The notes under the pieces: model-generated
What the model was told of the DNA's origin: nothing
The model's input: only the letters and a program-made list of their open reading frames with translations
Databases searched by the model: none
DNA from: Bacteroidales bacterium
GTDB lineage: Bacteria > Bacteroidota > Bacteroidia > Bacteroidales > Marinilabiliaceae
Assembly (NCBI GenBank): GCA_015061285.1
Contig: SUWW01000009.1
Location: forward strand, 1 to 64,000
Direction: 5' to 3'
DNA: 64,000 nt
Position numbers and translations under genes: made by a program
Shown: one piece after another, positions 45,934-53,491 of the stretch
Layout of the letters: each line of letters starts with the position of its first letter
How positions within the stretch are numbered: the stretch's first letter is position 1

Positions 45934-47043
45934 CTACAATTGGCTCTCTTTCATGCGTTCTGCATTTTCGGCTACTATTAAGTGGTCGATGCAATCTTGA
46001 ATATCGCCATCCATAAACGCATTGAGGTTATAGATGGTATAGTTTATACGGTGGTCGGTGATGCGACCTTGTGGATAGTTGTATGTACGAATCTTAGCAG
46101 ATCGGTCGCCAGTAGAGACCATAGTCTTACGTTTCGATGCAATATCGTCGATATACTTTTGATGCTCCTTGTCGTAGATAAATGTACGCAAGCGGCTCAA
46201 AGCGCGCTCTTTGTTCTTTGGTTGGTCGCGGGTTTCGGTACACTCAATGAGTATTTCCTCCACAACGCCAGTATTCGGGTTTTTCCAGTTGTAGCGCAAA
46301 CGCACACCCGATTCCACTTTATTTACATTTTGTCCACCAGCACCGCTGCTTCGGAAGGTATCCCATTTTATCTCGCCTTCGTTGATTTCTACATCGAAAG
46401 GCTCGGCTTCTGGCAATATAGCCACCGAGGCGGCCGAAGTATGTACGCGACCTTGAGTTTCGGTAGCCGGCACACGCTGCACGCGGTGTACGCCAGATTC
46501 GTATTTCAAAGTGCCATAGACCTTCTCGCCCGTCACAGAGCAAATAATCTCTTTGAAACCACCAGCAGAGCCTTCGCTAAAACTTGAGATGGTAAGATTC
46601 CAACCCTTACTTTCGCAATATTTTGAATACATACGGAAGAGGTCGCCAGCAAACAATGCAGCTTCGTCGCCACCCGTACCACCACGAATTTCAAGAATCA
46701 CATTTCTATCGTCTTGCGGATCGGATGGGATAAGTAGAAGTTTTATCTCTTCTTCGAGTTGAGGGATAAGAGCTTCGCAAGTAGAGACCTGTTCGCGAGC
46801 CATTTCTCGCATTTCAGGATCGCTCTCCGAACTAAGCAAATCTTTGGCCTCATCTAACCCTTTGAGAGCTTCTACATATTTCTTTCTCACAGCCAATATG
46901 CTGCTGAGGTCTTTATATTCTTTGGTTAGTTTTATAAATCTGCGCTGGTCAGCAATTACGTTTGGGTCGGTAATGAGAGTCGACACTTCATCGAATCGGG
47001 AGCGTAGACCTTCCAATCGCTCTAAAATTGTATTGTTTGCCAT
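45934..47043 (-). CDS. prfA: Peptide chain release factor 1
   Basis: 369 residues. Reads UAA/UAG stops; the anticodon-like P-A-T is in V-P-A-T-E near residue 190 and the catalytic G-G-Q in G-A-G-G-Q-N near residue 240. In an operon with the metallophosphoesterase. -7 box at 47064-47071. Confidence 0.97.
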   Translation of the reverse strand: MANNTILERLEGLRSRFDEVSTLITDPNVIADQRRFIKLTKEYKDLSSILAVRKKYVEALKGLDEAKDLLSSESDPEMREMAREQVSTCEALIPQLEEEIKLLLIPSDPQDDRNVILEIRGGTGGDEAALFAGDLFRMYSKYCESKGWNLTISSFSEGSAGGFKEIICSVTGEKVYGTLKYESGVHRVQRVPATETQGRVHTSAASVAILPEAEPFDVEINEGEIKWDTFRSSGAGGQNVNKVESGVRLRYNWKNPNTGVVEEILIECTETRDQPKNKERALSRLRTFIYDKEHQKYIDDIASKRKTMVSTGDRSAKIRTYNYPQGRITDHRINYTIYNLNAFMDGDIQDCIDHLIVAENAERMKESQL

Positions 47044-47063
47044 TTCGTTTTTCTATTACGCGG

Positions 47064-47071
47064 CAAAAGTA
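47064..47071 (-). promoter_or_regulatory. -7 box of prfA
   Basis: TACTTTTG on the minus strand, 20 bp before the ATG. Confidence 0.55.
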
Positions 47072-47181
47072 GTTCATTTTCTACAAGCTACGACGTATTA
47101 CAAACAGCAAAAGAGCATGAAGATGCCAGGTGTTAAATCATAAAAAAAACTAATTGATAAAAAAAACGCTAATAATATTGC

Positions 47182-47209
47182 TTGGAATTATAAACTCGTT
47201 GTATTTTTG
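47182..47209 (+). promoter_or_regulatory. Promoter facing into the prfA-nucleotidyltransferase gap
   Basis: TTG at 47182-47184 and the exact box TATTTTTG at 47202-47209, spacer 17 nt. It points away from prfA into a stretch that has no plus-strand gene. Confidence 0.65.
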
Positions 47210-47216
47210 CCCCTGT

Positions 47217-47415
47217 CGAATAATGCTAATGCAAGCTAACACGCACTTGTGATTTTTATAGTATTATAGATAACAACGTGACATGTTCGGCGATAGCATA
47301 AGTATTTTTGATTATACAAGGATTATGTTACGAGAGGGATAAAACCTGATTGTTAACATGGATTTTTGGAGACTGGAAATTCTGTACGTGTTGCAATAGA
47401 GTGCAACATTTTTTT
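47217..47415 (+). ncRNA. Candidate small RNA, about 200 nt
   Basis: Bounded by a good promoter and a T-run hairpin. The ends can pair (AACACG near 47238 with CGTGTT at 47387-47392), and an inner hairpin has arms ATGTTA/TAACAT near 47325-47360 around AGG/CCT. Only tiny frames are present (19 codons at 47283 and 13 codons at 47358). The length and closed-end layout would suit a 6S-like RNA, but I do not recognise the sequence and the assignment is open. Confidence 0.45.
47390..47415 (+). terminator. Terminator of the candidate small RNA
   Basis: Arms GTTGCA/TGCAAC with a 6-nt loop followed by T7. Confidence 0.7.
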
Positions 47416-47431
47416 CATAGTGTGTGTTTTG

Positions 47432-47470
47432 GCGCCATTCCCGATGTGATATCAGGTTGGCGCTTTTTTT
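47432..47470 (+). terminator. Second T-run hairpin
   Basis: Arms GCGCCA/TGGCGC with a loop of about 20 nt followed by T7. It acts as a second stop for plus-strand transcripts and overlaps the stop codon of the converging nucleotidyltransferase gene. Confidence 0.65.
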
Positions 47471-48629
47471 ATTTCTCTATATTTCTACTCGCAGCTGCTG
47501 CTCGCCCATCTACAGAATAGTATCGCATAAATCTTTTCGCTCCTACACGTCCCATAATTATTTGAAAAAACTTGTGCAATAGCTCGGATGTTACTTCGGT
47601 GTGCGATAGTGCAAAAGCTTGCAAACGCCGTTTCAGATATAGGTCATACACATTATGAATGATAGATATATTCTTATGCTCAAGGTCTTTACCGAAATTA
47701 CCTGTTTCTTCTACCATTTGCCACAGTTTCTGAGCAAGTTTTTTCTCCCACGACGACAACGGCATACCATCAAGAGCAAGTTCACTCCATTGAAAATCAA
47801 GATATTTTATAGCAAAATAGTATAGCACACGAAAAGTGCGCATTGCATGAGTTCCTCCTAATATTGCATGAAGCAGAGTCCAATCGACATCACATTTATA
47901 ACAATTCCAACATAATGCCCAATCGTATATATGCCGCAAGCCAATGCCGCTACTCATAAAATGTTTCCTGATATGCAACGTATGCGACAATATTTCAACC
48001 TCGGGAGGAAGAATATTTACCTGAGTATTAAGTATTTGTATCTGCGGAATTGTAATATTGGGATTATCGAAATGGTCCGTCATAAAACGCAAAAGTCTAT
48101 GTTTCGACAAACACCAATATGTATTCTGAAGTATTTTATGTAGCTCTACTTCGAACTCTCCATTTTTATAAATCGTGTGAATTGGGAAATCCTCAATCAT
48201 GGTGTAACCAAGGTTTCTCATCAATTCGCAAGCTTTAGCAAAGCTATTAGGAGATACGTATATATCAATATCACCAATCTTGCGATGAGTAGGTACTGCG
48301 TAATGCGATGCGCTACATTGCCCCTTGAGCAAAGCATAGCGAACGTTAGCCATAGCGAATGTGTTGGCTATACGCGCTATTTCGATATTATGAGTATTGT
48401 GTAGTTTTTCAAGTGCTACAATCGAAGCAGCCCATTGAGCAAACAAGGCTCTATCGGTAGGCAATAGTAGTGTATGAAGAGGAATGTCGGCCAATAGACC
48501 ATCGACAGTTTGACGACGTGCACAATTGAGTACCGCTCCAAAATTCAATATCTGAATATCAGAGGCTATAGGCTTAGAATGAATAGCGCTATTGACAAGT
48601 GAAACAACAATTTGGAACGTCGATTTCAT
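47469..48629 (-). CDS. Nucleotidyltransferase-family protein (NTP_transf_5-like)
   Basis: 386 residues. The catalytic-type motif is L-L-K-G-Q near residue 100 followed by K-I-G-D-I-D-I-Y-V near residue 117, with a further acidic residue in E-V-E-L-H-K near 155, the pattern of uncharacterised nucleotidyltransferases often found near surface polysaccharide genes. The C-terminal half is helical. No glycan genes adjoin it. The -7 box is immediately before the ATG. Confidence 0.82.
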   Translation of the reverse strand: MKSTFQIVVSLVNSAIHSKPIASDIQILNFGAVLNCARRQTVDGLLADIPLHTLLLPTDRALFAQWAASIVALEKLHNTHNIEIARIANTFAMANVRYALLKGQCSASHYAVPTHRKIGDIDIYVSPNSFAKACELMRNLGYTMIEDFPIHTIYKNGEFEVELHKILQNTYWCLSKHRLLRFMTDHFDNPNITIPQIQILNTQVNILPPEVEILSHTLHIRKHFMSSGIGLRHIYDWALCWNCYKCDVDWTLLHAILGGTHAMRTFRVLYYFAIKYLDFQWSELALDGMPLSSWEKKLAQKLWQMVEETGNFGKDLEHKNISIIHNVYDLYLKRRLQAFALSHTEVTSELLHKFFQIIMGRVGAKRFMRYYSVDGRAAAASRNIEK

Positions 48630-48635
48630 ACTCTA

Positions 48636-48643
48636 CAAAAGTA
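48636..48643 (-). promoter_or_regulatory. -7 box immediately before the nucleotidyltransferase gene
   Basis: TACTTTTG on the minus strand ends 6 bp before the ATG; the mRNA may be leaderless. Confidence 0.5.
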
Positions 48644-48683
48644 TCGAAACGAACGATTTACGATGTAGCAAGCTATGAGAAAT

Positions 48684-49934
48684 TTACCGCTTTATAATCT
48701 CCACATCGTAAACTCTGATGTCGCGCTTTGGACGATCGCCATCAACCTCAACAGCCGCTATGCGATCCACTACATCCATTCCTGCCGTGACGTAGCCAAA
48801 CACAGTGTAGTCGCCATCAAGATATGGAGCACCGCCAATTGTGGTGTATGCCTCGCGTTGAGCGGCGCTGAAGTGTTTGTGGTACTCCTTTTCTATGTCG
48901 TCGAGGTCCTTATTGGAGAATTTTCGTCCTGAAATGATAAAAAATTGAGAACCGTCTGAACGGTTGCTGGCGTTGTGGTCTTCGGGCAGTTTAGAAGCGC
49001 AGACCGCGCCACGCTTACAGAAAAGACCTTTTGCACGTTCCATTGGCAGCGTGTAGCCCGGACCTTGCCAACCTACAAGGTCGTCTTTCTTAGCATGGCG
49101 ACTATCGGCTGCTCCGCTCTGTATCAGATAGTTAGGAAGCACACGATGGACAAGCAAAGAATCGTAGAAATCGTCACAAACAAGGCGGATAAAATTGTCG
49201 CGGTATGTTGGCGTTTGGTTGTAGAGTGCAATGTTGATATTGCCCATGCTTGTACGTATGCGAAAACCGCTAATCGTCTTGTAGCTCGGATAAACCTTGT
49301 TGCTCTTCAGTCTGAGTGAATAGAGATTCTCGTGGTTCTCGCCACAATTTTTAGCCAGGTTGCTAATTATTTTGCTGCTAATCACGCGCTTATCTTTGTC
49401 GGCAATGCCACGCAAGTTGCCCGCTTCATCGAAAATTGCAGAGCCAATGGCAAGGTCGGTTTGCAAACCATCGTCGGTAATGTTTATGGTGGTCTTGTTT
49501 ATGTTATTACGCTTATAATCAAGCGTATGCAGTGTGTCTGCGGTGCTAATTATGGCGGTGTCGATAGGCACGATAGCATCTTTCTGACGGCGAGCCACAC
49601 GCAGCGCCACCAAACCTTCGTCGAGGTCAACGGCAACGAAACCAAACACGTTGTATGCCTGACGATTTTTCATCGTATTTATCTTGGCAGAGAATGCGCC
49701 CTTTATCCAGGCAAGAGGCGTAACTACAACATCTTTAGATATATATACACCTTGTGCTTCGGCAATTTTCTGCCCGTAGAAATCGTACGACGTTATGCGT
49801 ACCATGTTGTCGATATTTCGAGCATAATACGTAGGCTTAGCAGTGGTTGTGCTCGCTTTAGTTTTTGTTGCTTTCTCTTCGGAACAACCTGCTATGCAGA
49901 TGATTATCGTAAGTATGTATAGGAGCTTTATCAT
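48684..49934 (-). CDS. Lipoprotein cyclophilin fused to a degenerate trypsin-like domain
   Basis: 416 residues. Lipobox C-I-A-G-C (Cys17). Residues about 40-210 resemble a trypsin/DegP fold: G-V-Y-I-S-K-D-V-V-V-T-P-L-A-W-I-K-G-A stands where proteases have V-V-T-x-x-H-V, D-L-D-E-G-L-V-A-L-R-V matches the Asp-strand, and A-I-G-S-A-I-F-D-E-A-G-N-L-R-G-I matches the Ser loop. The catalytic His is gone, so it is probably inactive. Residues about 220-416 are a cyclophilin peptidyl-prolyl isomerase (V-H-R-V-L-P-N-Y-L-I-Q-S-G, Y-T-V-F-G-Y-V). Extracytoplasmic folding factor or binding protein. Confidence 0.82.
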   Translation of the reverse strand: MIKLLYILTIIICIAGCSEEKATKTKASTTTAKPTYYARNIDNMVRITSYDFYGQKIAEAQGVYISKDVVVTPLAWIKGAFSAKINTMKNRQAYNVFGFVAVDLDEGLVALRVARRQKDAIVPIDTAIISTADTLHTLDYKRNNINKTTINITDDGLQTDLAIGSAIFDEAGNLRGIADKDKRVISSKIISNLAKNCGENHENLYSLRLKSNKVYPSYKTISGFRIRTSMGNINIALYNQTPTYRDNFIRLVCDDFYDSLLVHRVLPNYLIQSGAADSRHAKKDDLVGWQGPGYTLPMERAKGLFCKRGAVCASKLPEDHNASNRSDGSQFFIISGRKFSNKDLDDIEKEYHKHFSAAQREAYTTIGGAPYLDGDYTVFGYVTAGMDVVDRIAAVEVDGDRPKRDIRVYDVEIIKR

Positions 49935-49938
49935 TTAG

Positions 49939-50111
49939 AAAATTGAAAATTGAGAATTGACAATTGAAAAATCATCACCGAATGAACACGAATTGAGCCG
50001 AATGCGGTTCGTGTCAATTCGTAGGGAAGGCAACCTCAATACGAATGAAACGAATCTCCGTTAGTATTAATTCGTTCAATTAGGTGATCTATTCAATTGA
50101 AAATTGAAAAT
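49939..50111. repeat. Composite intergenic repeat between cyclophilin genes
   Basis: AATTGA words at 49939-49967 and 50093-50110 flank an imperfect inverted repeat: ATCACCGAATGAAC (from 49974) against GTTCAATTAGGTGAT (to 50088). A related inverted repeat with the core GAATTGAACGAAT is at 8886-8991. Confidence 0.55.
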
Positions 50112-50141
50112 TCGTAACTCATAACTAGTAATTGAACGAAA

Positions 50142-50945
50142 CTATTTCTCAATCACCTCAATGCGAATGATTTTCACGTCCTCCAATGGGCGTTCGTTTT
50201 TGTCGGTCTTTTGCTTATTTATGCGTTGAACTACATCGATACCACTTGTAACTTGTCCAAACACAGTGTATTCGTTGTCGAGTTCGGGAGTGCCACCAAT
50301 GGTGGTGTAGGCTTCGCGTTGCTCGGGCGTAAACTCCTTGTGGTCCGATATGGAGTACTCAAAATCCATTTTGTCGCGAATCTCCTTGGCGAGGGCGTTG
50401 TATGCCACCTTGTCGGTTGCTTTTAGCTCTGCAAGACGCTCTTTATTAGGTAGATAGTAGAGCTTGCGCAGCTGCTTTTTTATAGGAATATTTATCGATT
50501 TCTCAATCTTATCGAGAATGCTGTCGGGATATACTTTGCCGCAAACGATGTAAAACTGCGATATGTCGCTCGTTTTCAGCATATTGATTTTATCGGGCTG
50601 ACGTGGTGCACAGAGAGCACCACGCTTATGAAAGTGCTTCTTGGTGAATTCGGAATCGATGTTAACAGCTTCGTCGCCATAGCCAATATGTTTGCCTGCT
50701 GGGGCATTGCGCGAATCGCTCGAACCGCCTTGAATGACGAAATCGCGCACCGAACGATAGAAAAGCGTACCATTGAAATGTCCAGCACGAGCAAGGCGCA
50801 CAAACTCGTTGCGATGGCGCGGCGTGTCGTCGAAAAGTTCCGCACGTATATCTCCTTTATTCGTATGTATAACTACGCTATAGGTCTGCGCCATACTTGA
50901 CGCAAAAAGGGTAAAAACGACGAGCGATGCAAACAACTTTTTCAT
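50142..50945 (-). CDS. Secreted cyclophilin-type peptidyl-prolyl isomerase
   Basis: 267 residues with signal peptide (ending S-M-A). Core motifs F-Y-R-S-V-R-D-F-V-I-Q-G-G near residue 62 and S-Q-F-Y-I-V near 128, then an insertion of about 75 charged residues before Y-T-T-I-G-G and Y-T-V-F-G-Q. The usual F-H-R is F-Y-R here. Follows the next cyclophilin gene by 9 bp, so the two are co-transcribed. Acts on periplasmic protein folding. Confidence 0.92.
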   Translation of the reverse strand: MKKLFASLVVFTLFASSMAQTYSVVIHTNKGDIRAELFDDTPRHRNEFVRLARAGHFNGTLFYRSVRDFVIQGGSSDSRNAPAGKHIGYGDEAVNIDSEFTKKHFHKRGALCAPRQPDKINMLKTSDISQFYIVCGKVYPDSILDKIEKSINIPIKKQLRKLYYLPNKERLAELKATDKVAYNALAKEIRDKMDFEYSISDHKEFTPEQREAYTTIGGTPELDNEYTVFGQVTSGIDVVQRINKQKTDKNERPLEDVKIIRIEVIEK

Positions 50946-50954
50946 AACACTACC

Positions 50955-51785
50955 CTATTCGTCAATACTATTGCTTACGGTCATACTAAAACGTACGTCG
51001 TCAACTGGTCGCTGAGTGTTGATATTCACCATCACATGAGCTATCGAATCTACCACGTCCATACCACGCACAACCTGACCAAACACCGTATAGCCACCAT
51101 CGAGATGAGGAGCACCACCTTCGCGCTTGTATACCTCGCGCACTTCATCCGGGTAGTGAAATTCGCCCGACTCCTTCACGCGTGCTTCTATCTCGCCCAT
51201 AGCCGTAATTTGCAGATTGACAAGCTGTTCTTGCATACCATGCTTTTGGTAGTAAGCAAGTGAATCTTGATATTTGGGTTGTATTTCGTAGAAGATTTTC
51301 TGACGCAACTTCTGCATATGCATCTCTTCAGCTTCATTCACTTCGTAGTCGGCAAGAGGTCCATTGCCTTGCACAATATAGAATTGCGAGCCCGACGATT
51401 TTCGCTCGGGATTGCTACTGTCGCCATTGCGAGCAGCTGCCACGGCTCCTCGTCTATGAAAATGCTTAGGGAATAGAATTTCGGCATCAATTTTTGAGCC
51501 TATTTCGTTGTGACCAAGTTCGTCGTAGGCTCCAGCGTTACGCGAATCGGGGTCACCACCTTGTATCATAAATCCATTTATAACTCGATGGAATAGCAAA
51601 GAATCATACTGACCAGAGGCCGCAAGATTGGCAAAGTTGCGACTATGATTGGGCGTATCGTCAAAGAGTTCAATAACTATATCGCCATACGTAGTATGTA
51701 TAGTAACGTATTTATAGTCAGCACCTTGCGAACAAGATATAAGCATAAGTGCAAATATCGATATTGCAAACAGGATTTTTTTCAT
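50955..51785 (-). CDS. Lipoprotein cyclophilin-type peptidyl-prolyl isomerase
   Basis: 276 residues. Lipobox L-I-S-C (Cys18). Motifs F-H-R-V-I-N-G-F-M-I-Q-G-G-D near residue 62 and G-S-Q-F-Y-I-V-Q-G near 133, with a long helical insertion (about residues 145-220) before Y-T-V-F-G-Q-V. First of the two-gene operon with 50142-50945. The complete F-H-R and Q-x-F motifs suggest an active isomerase. Confidence 0.93.
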   Translation of the reverse strand: MKKILFAISIFALMLISCSQGADYKYVTIHTTYGDIVIELFDDTPNHSRNFANLAASGQYDSLLFHRVINGFMIQGGDPDSRNAGAYDELGHNEIGSKIDAEILFPKHFHRRGAVAAARNGDSSNPERKSSGSQFYIVQGNGPLADYEVNEAEEMHMQKLRQKIFYEIQPKYQDSLAYYQKHGMQEQLVNLQITAMGEIEARVKESGEFHYPDEVREVYKREGGAPHLDGGYTVFGQVVRGMDVVDSIAHVMVNINTQRPVDDVRFSMTVSNSIDE

Positions 51786-51823
51786 AACAGATGGAATATT
51801 AACTAATTAGGCAAAAAAGGACT

Positions 51824-52750
51824 CTAAAAAAAGTCTCGTTTGCGCATCCATAGATACATAATTACACTCAGAATTATGGCTGCACCAATTATGTAGAAGA
51901 ACGCGAACGGGTTAGATTCGAGATAGTTAGGCACATTCATTCCATACAAACTCGCAACCAATGTAGGCAACATCATTATTAGGGTGATGCTGGTGAGTTT
52001 CTTCATGGTTTGGTTGATATTGTTGGAGATGACCGATGAATAACTCGTTGACATTGAGTGGATAATGTTACGATAGATGGAGGTAGTCTCCTCGGCCTGC
52101 TTCAGCTCGATTTCTACATCCTCGAGCAGGTCTTCGTCACAGACATCAGCAATGTTTTTGGAATGAGCCATACGATAGAAAAGCACGTCGTTACCCTTCA
52201 ACGATGTGAAGAAGAACACGAGAGAGTTCTCGATGCGCTGCAGTTCAAGAATCTGCTTATTTCGCACCGAACGTTGCATGTCGGCCTCTACACTCTTTAT
52301 ATGTATATTGATGTGTTTCAGATATTTCAGAAACCAAACCGATGTCGACAAAAGCAAACGAAGCACAAGTTCGTAACTACTGTTCACGTTGATTTGCTTA
52401 CGTATGGTGTAGACCACAAAGTCGTCGAGCATCTCAATTTTGTAGTTGCAGATGGTTACGAAGATGTCGTCTTTCATAATTATACCTAATGGAACGGTGG
52501 TATAATCGATGCGGCTCTCATTCTTTCGCCAAGGAGCACGAATGACAAAGAGTTGCCAGCCTTCGTCCTCCTCGCGGCGCGCACGTTCGTCGGTATCTTC
52601 TACGTCGGAAAGAAACGACTCCGGCACTCCTAATCCATCAAGTAAGTAATTACGCTCCTCGGCCGTAGGATTTTCTACGCTCACCCAGCAGCCCGACACC
52701 CAGCGCTCCGAAACCTCGAAGCCTTTATTATTGACGTAAAAGGTCATCAT
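51824..52750 (-). CDS. corA: CorA-family magnesium/divalent cation channel
   Basis: 308 residues. Long N-terminal cytoplasmic domain with helices, two C-terminal membrane helices, and the pore signature Y-G-M-N near residue 269 between them, followed by the acidic loop and a basic tail K-R-D-F-F. Forms a pentameric channel. An ATG codon doublet marks the start. Alone between the cyclophilin genes and a repeat-rich gap. Confidence 0.94.
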   Translation of the reverse strand: MMTFYVNNKGFEVSERWVSGCWVSVENPTAEERNYLLDGLGVPESFLSDVEDTDERARREEDEGWQLFVIRAPWRKNESRIDYTTVPLGIIMKDDIFVTICNYKIEMLDDFVVYTIRKQINVNSSYELVLRLLLSTSVWFLKYLKHINIHIKSVEADMQRSVRNKQILELQRIENSLVFFFTSLKGNDVLFYRMAHSKNIADVCDEDLLEDVEIELKQAEETTSIYRNIIHSMSTSYSSVISNNINQTMKKLTSITLIMMLPTLVASLYGMNVPNYLESNPFAFFYIIGAAIILSVIMYLWMRKRDFF

Positions 52751-52782
52751 GGCGATTAATTGTTTTACTTGTTTTCGAAGGG

Positions 52783-52790
52783 CAAAAGTA
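52783..52790 (-). promoter_or_regulatory. -7 box of corA
   Basis: TACTTTTG on the minus strand, 32 bp before the ATG. Confidence 0.55.
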
Positions 52791-52891
52791 AACTTTACAA
52801 AAGAGAAAAAGGCATGACTAACAAATAGGATTTGCGAAAAAACACTTTTGCACGTGAAAAAGAGTCAAAAAACGCGTTAGCACGCCAAAAG

Positions 52892-53003
52892 ATGCGCTTG
52901 TGTGTGATACGTTGCGTTGTAATGCGATACGTTGCGCTATTCGGCCTAATCCTTTGAAAATCATTGCGAGGGGCTTACTCGGGGCTTACGATGGGCTTAT
53001 GCG
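52892..53003. repeat. Dispersed 112-bp module, copy B
   Basis: Counterpart of 501-612 with the same length, the same start ATGCGCTT and the same GGGCTTA-type spaced words near its end. The frame it opens (52900-53121) is regarded as non-coding. Confidence 0.6.
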
Positions 53004-53043
53004 GGGATTACAGCATTGTCATTGGCTTCGCCGAACTTCGTTT

Positions 53044-53090
53044 CTGAGCGCGGTGAAGAATCCCATACGCGAGGAGATCCTTCGCTCCTG
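53044..53090. repeat. Degraded copy of the 74-bp palindromic repeat
   Basis: CTGAGCGCGGTGAAGAATCCC and GAGGAGATCCTTCGCTCCTG match the arms of the element at 40251-40324, with substitutions and lost ends. Confidence 0.5.
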
Positions 53091-53095
53091 TTGGA

Positions 53096-53172
53096 GGGGA
53101 TTTGCAATCCCCGACTACTGAGTTTGCGGATTTCAAATCCGCGATTCACAGACGGCGGATTGCAAATCCGCC
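53096..53172. repeat. Three GATTtgcAATC-type palindromes
   Basis: GGGGATTTGCAATCCCC (53096-53112), GCGGATTTCAAATCCGC (53126-53142) and GGCGGATTGCAAATCCGCC (53154-53172). The middle one is identical to 166-182. Confidence 0.65.
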
Positions 53173-53205
53173 TGAACGAAAATTAATAATTATAAACGCT
53201 CGTAA

Positions 53206-53237
53206 TTTGGATTTCGTAATTCTTCTTGCAACCTTTG
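53206..53237 (+). promoter_or_regulatory. Probable promoter of the 2108-residue protein gene
   Basis: TTTG at 53206-53209, a 20-nt spacer and AACCTTTG at 53230-53237 (consensus TAnnTTTG with the T replaced). Confidence 0.5.
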
Positions 53238-53243
53238 CTCACA

Positions 53244-53491
53244 CTCCTTCGTAATAGGAGCATGATTGACACATAATAATTACACATTCAAATTATCGTA
53301 CATACCTATGAATAACAATCATTCATACATGCGTAACTCATTGACAATCACCTGCCCCAGCTGGGCGAGGGTAGGATTGTTATCCATATTACCACCATAG
53401 CAGGCTGTGCTTTCTCGGCGCACGAGAGGGCATCACCTGCGTGCGTTTTGTTATACATACACAAGATTATAAACACATAAAATAAATCAAT
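53244..53491 (+). promoter_or_regulatory. Long structured leader of the giant gene
   Basis: About 248 nt of 5' leader. CCTGC near 53351 can pair with GCAGG near 53401, CCCAGCTGGG lies inside, and CGCACG/CGTGCG arms near 53420-53448 form a hairpin followed by TTTTGTT. This arrangement resembles an attenuator or riboswitch, but no known class was recognised. Confidence 0.4.

Noticed and set aside
45911-45994. Upstream start of the metallophosphoesterase
   Set aside because: Would overlap the end of prfA; the added residues are not membrane-like and the ATG at 45910 begins a clear hydrophobic helix.
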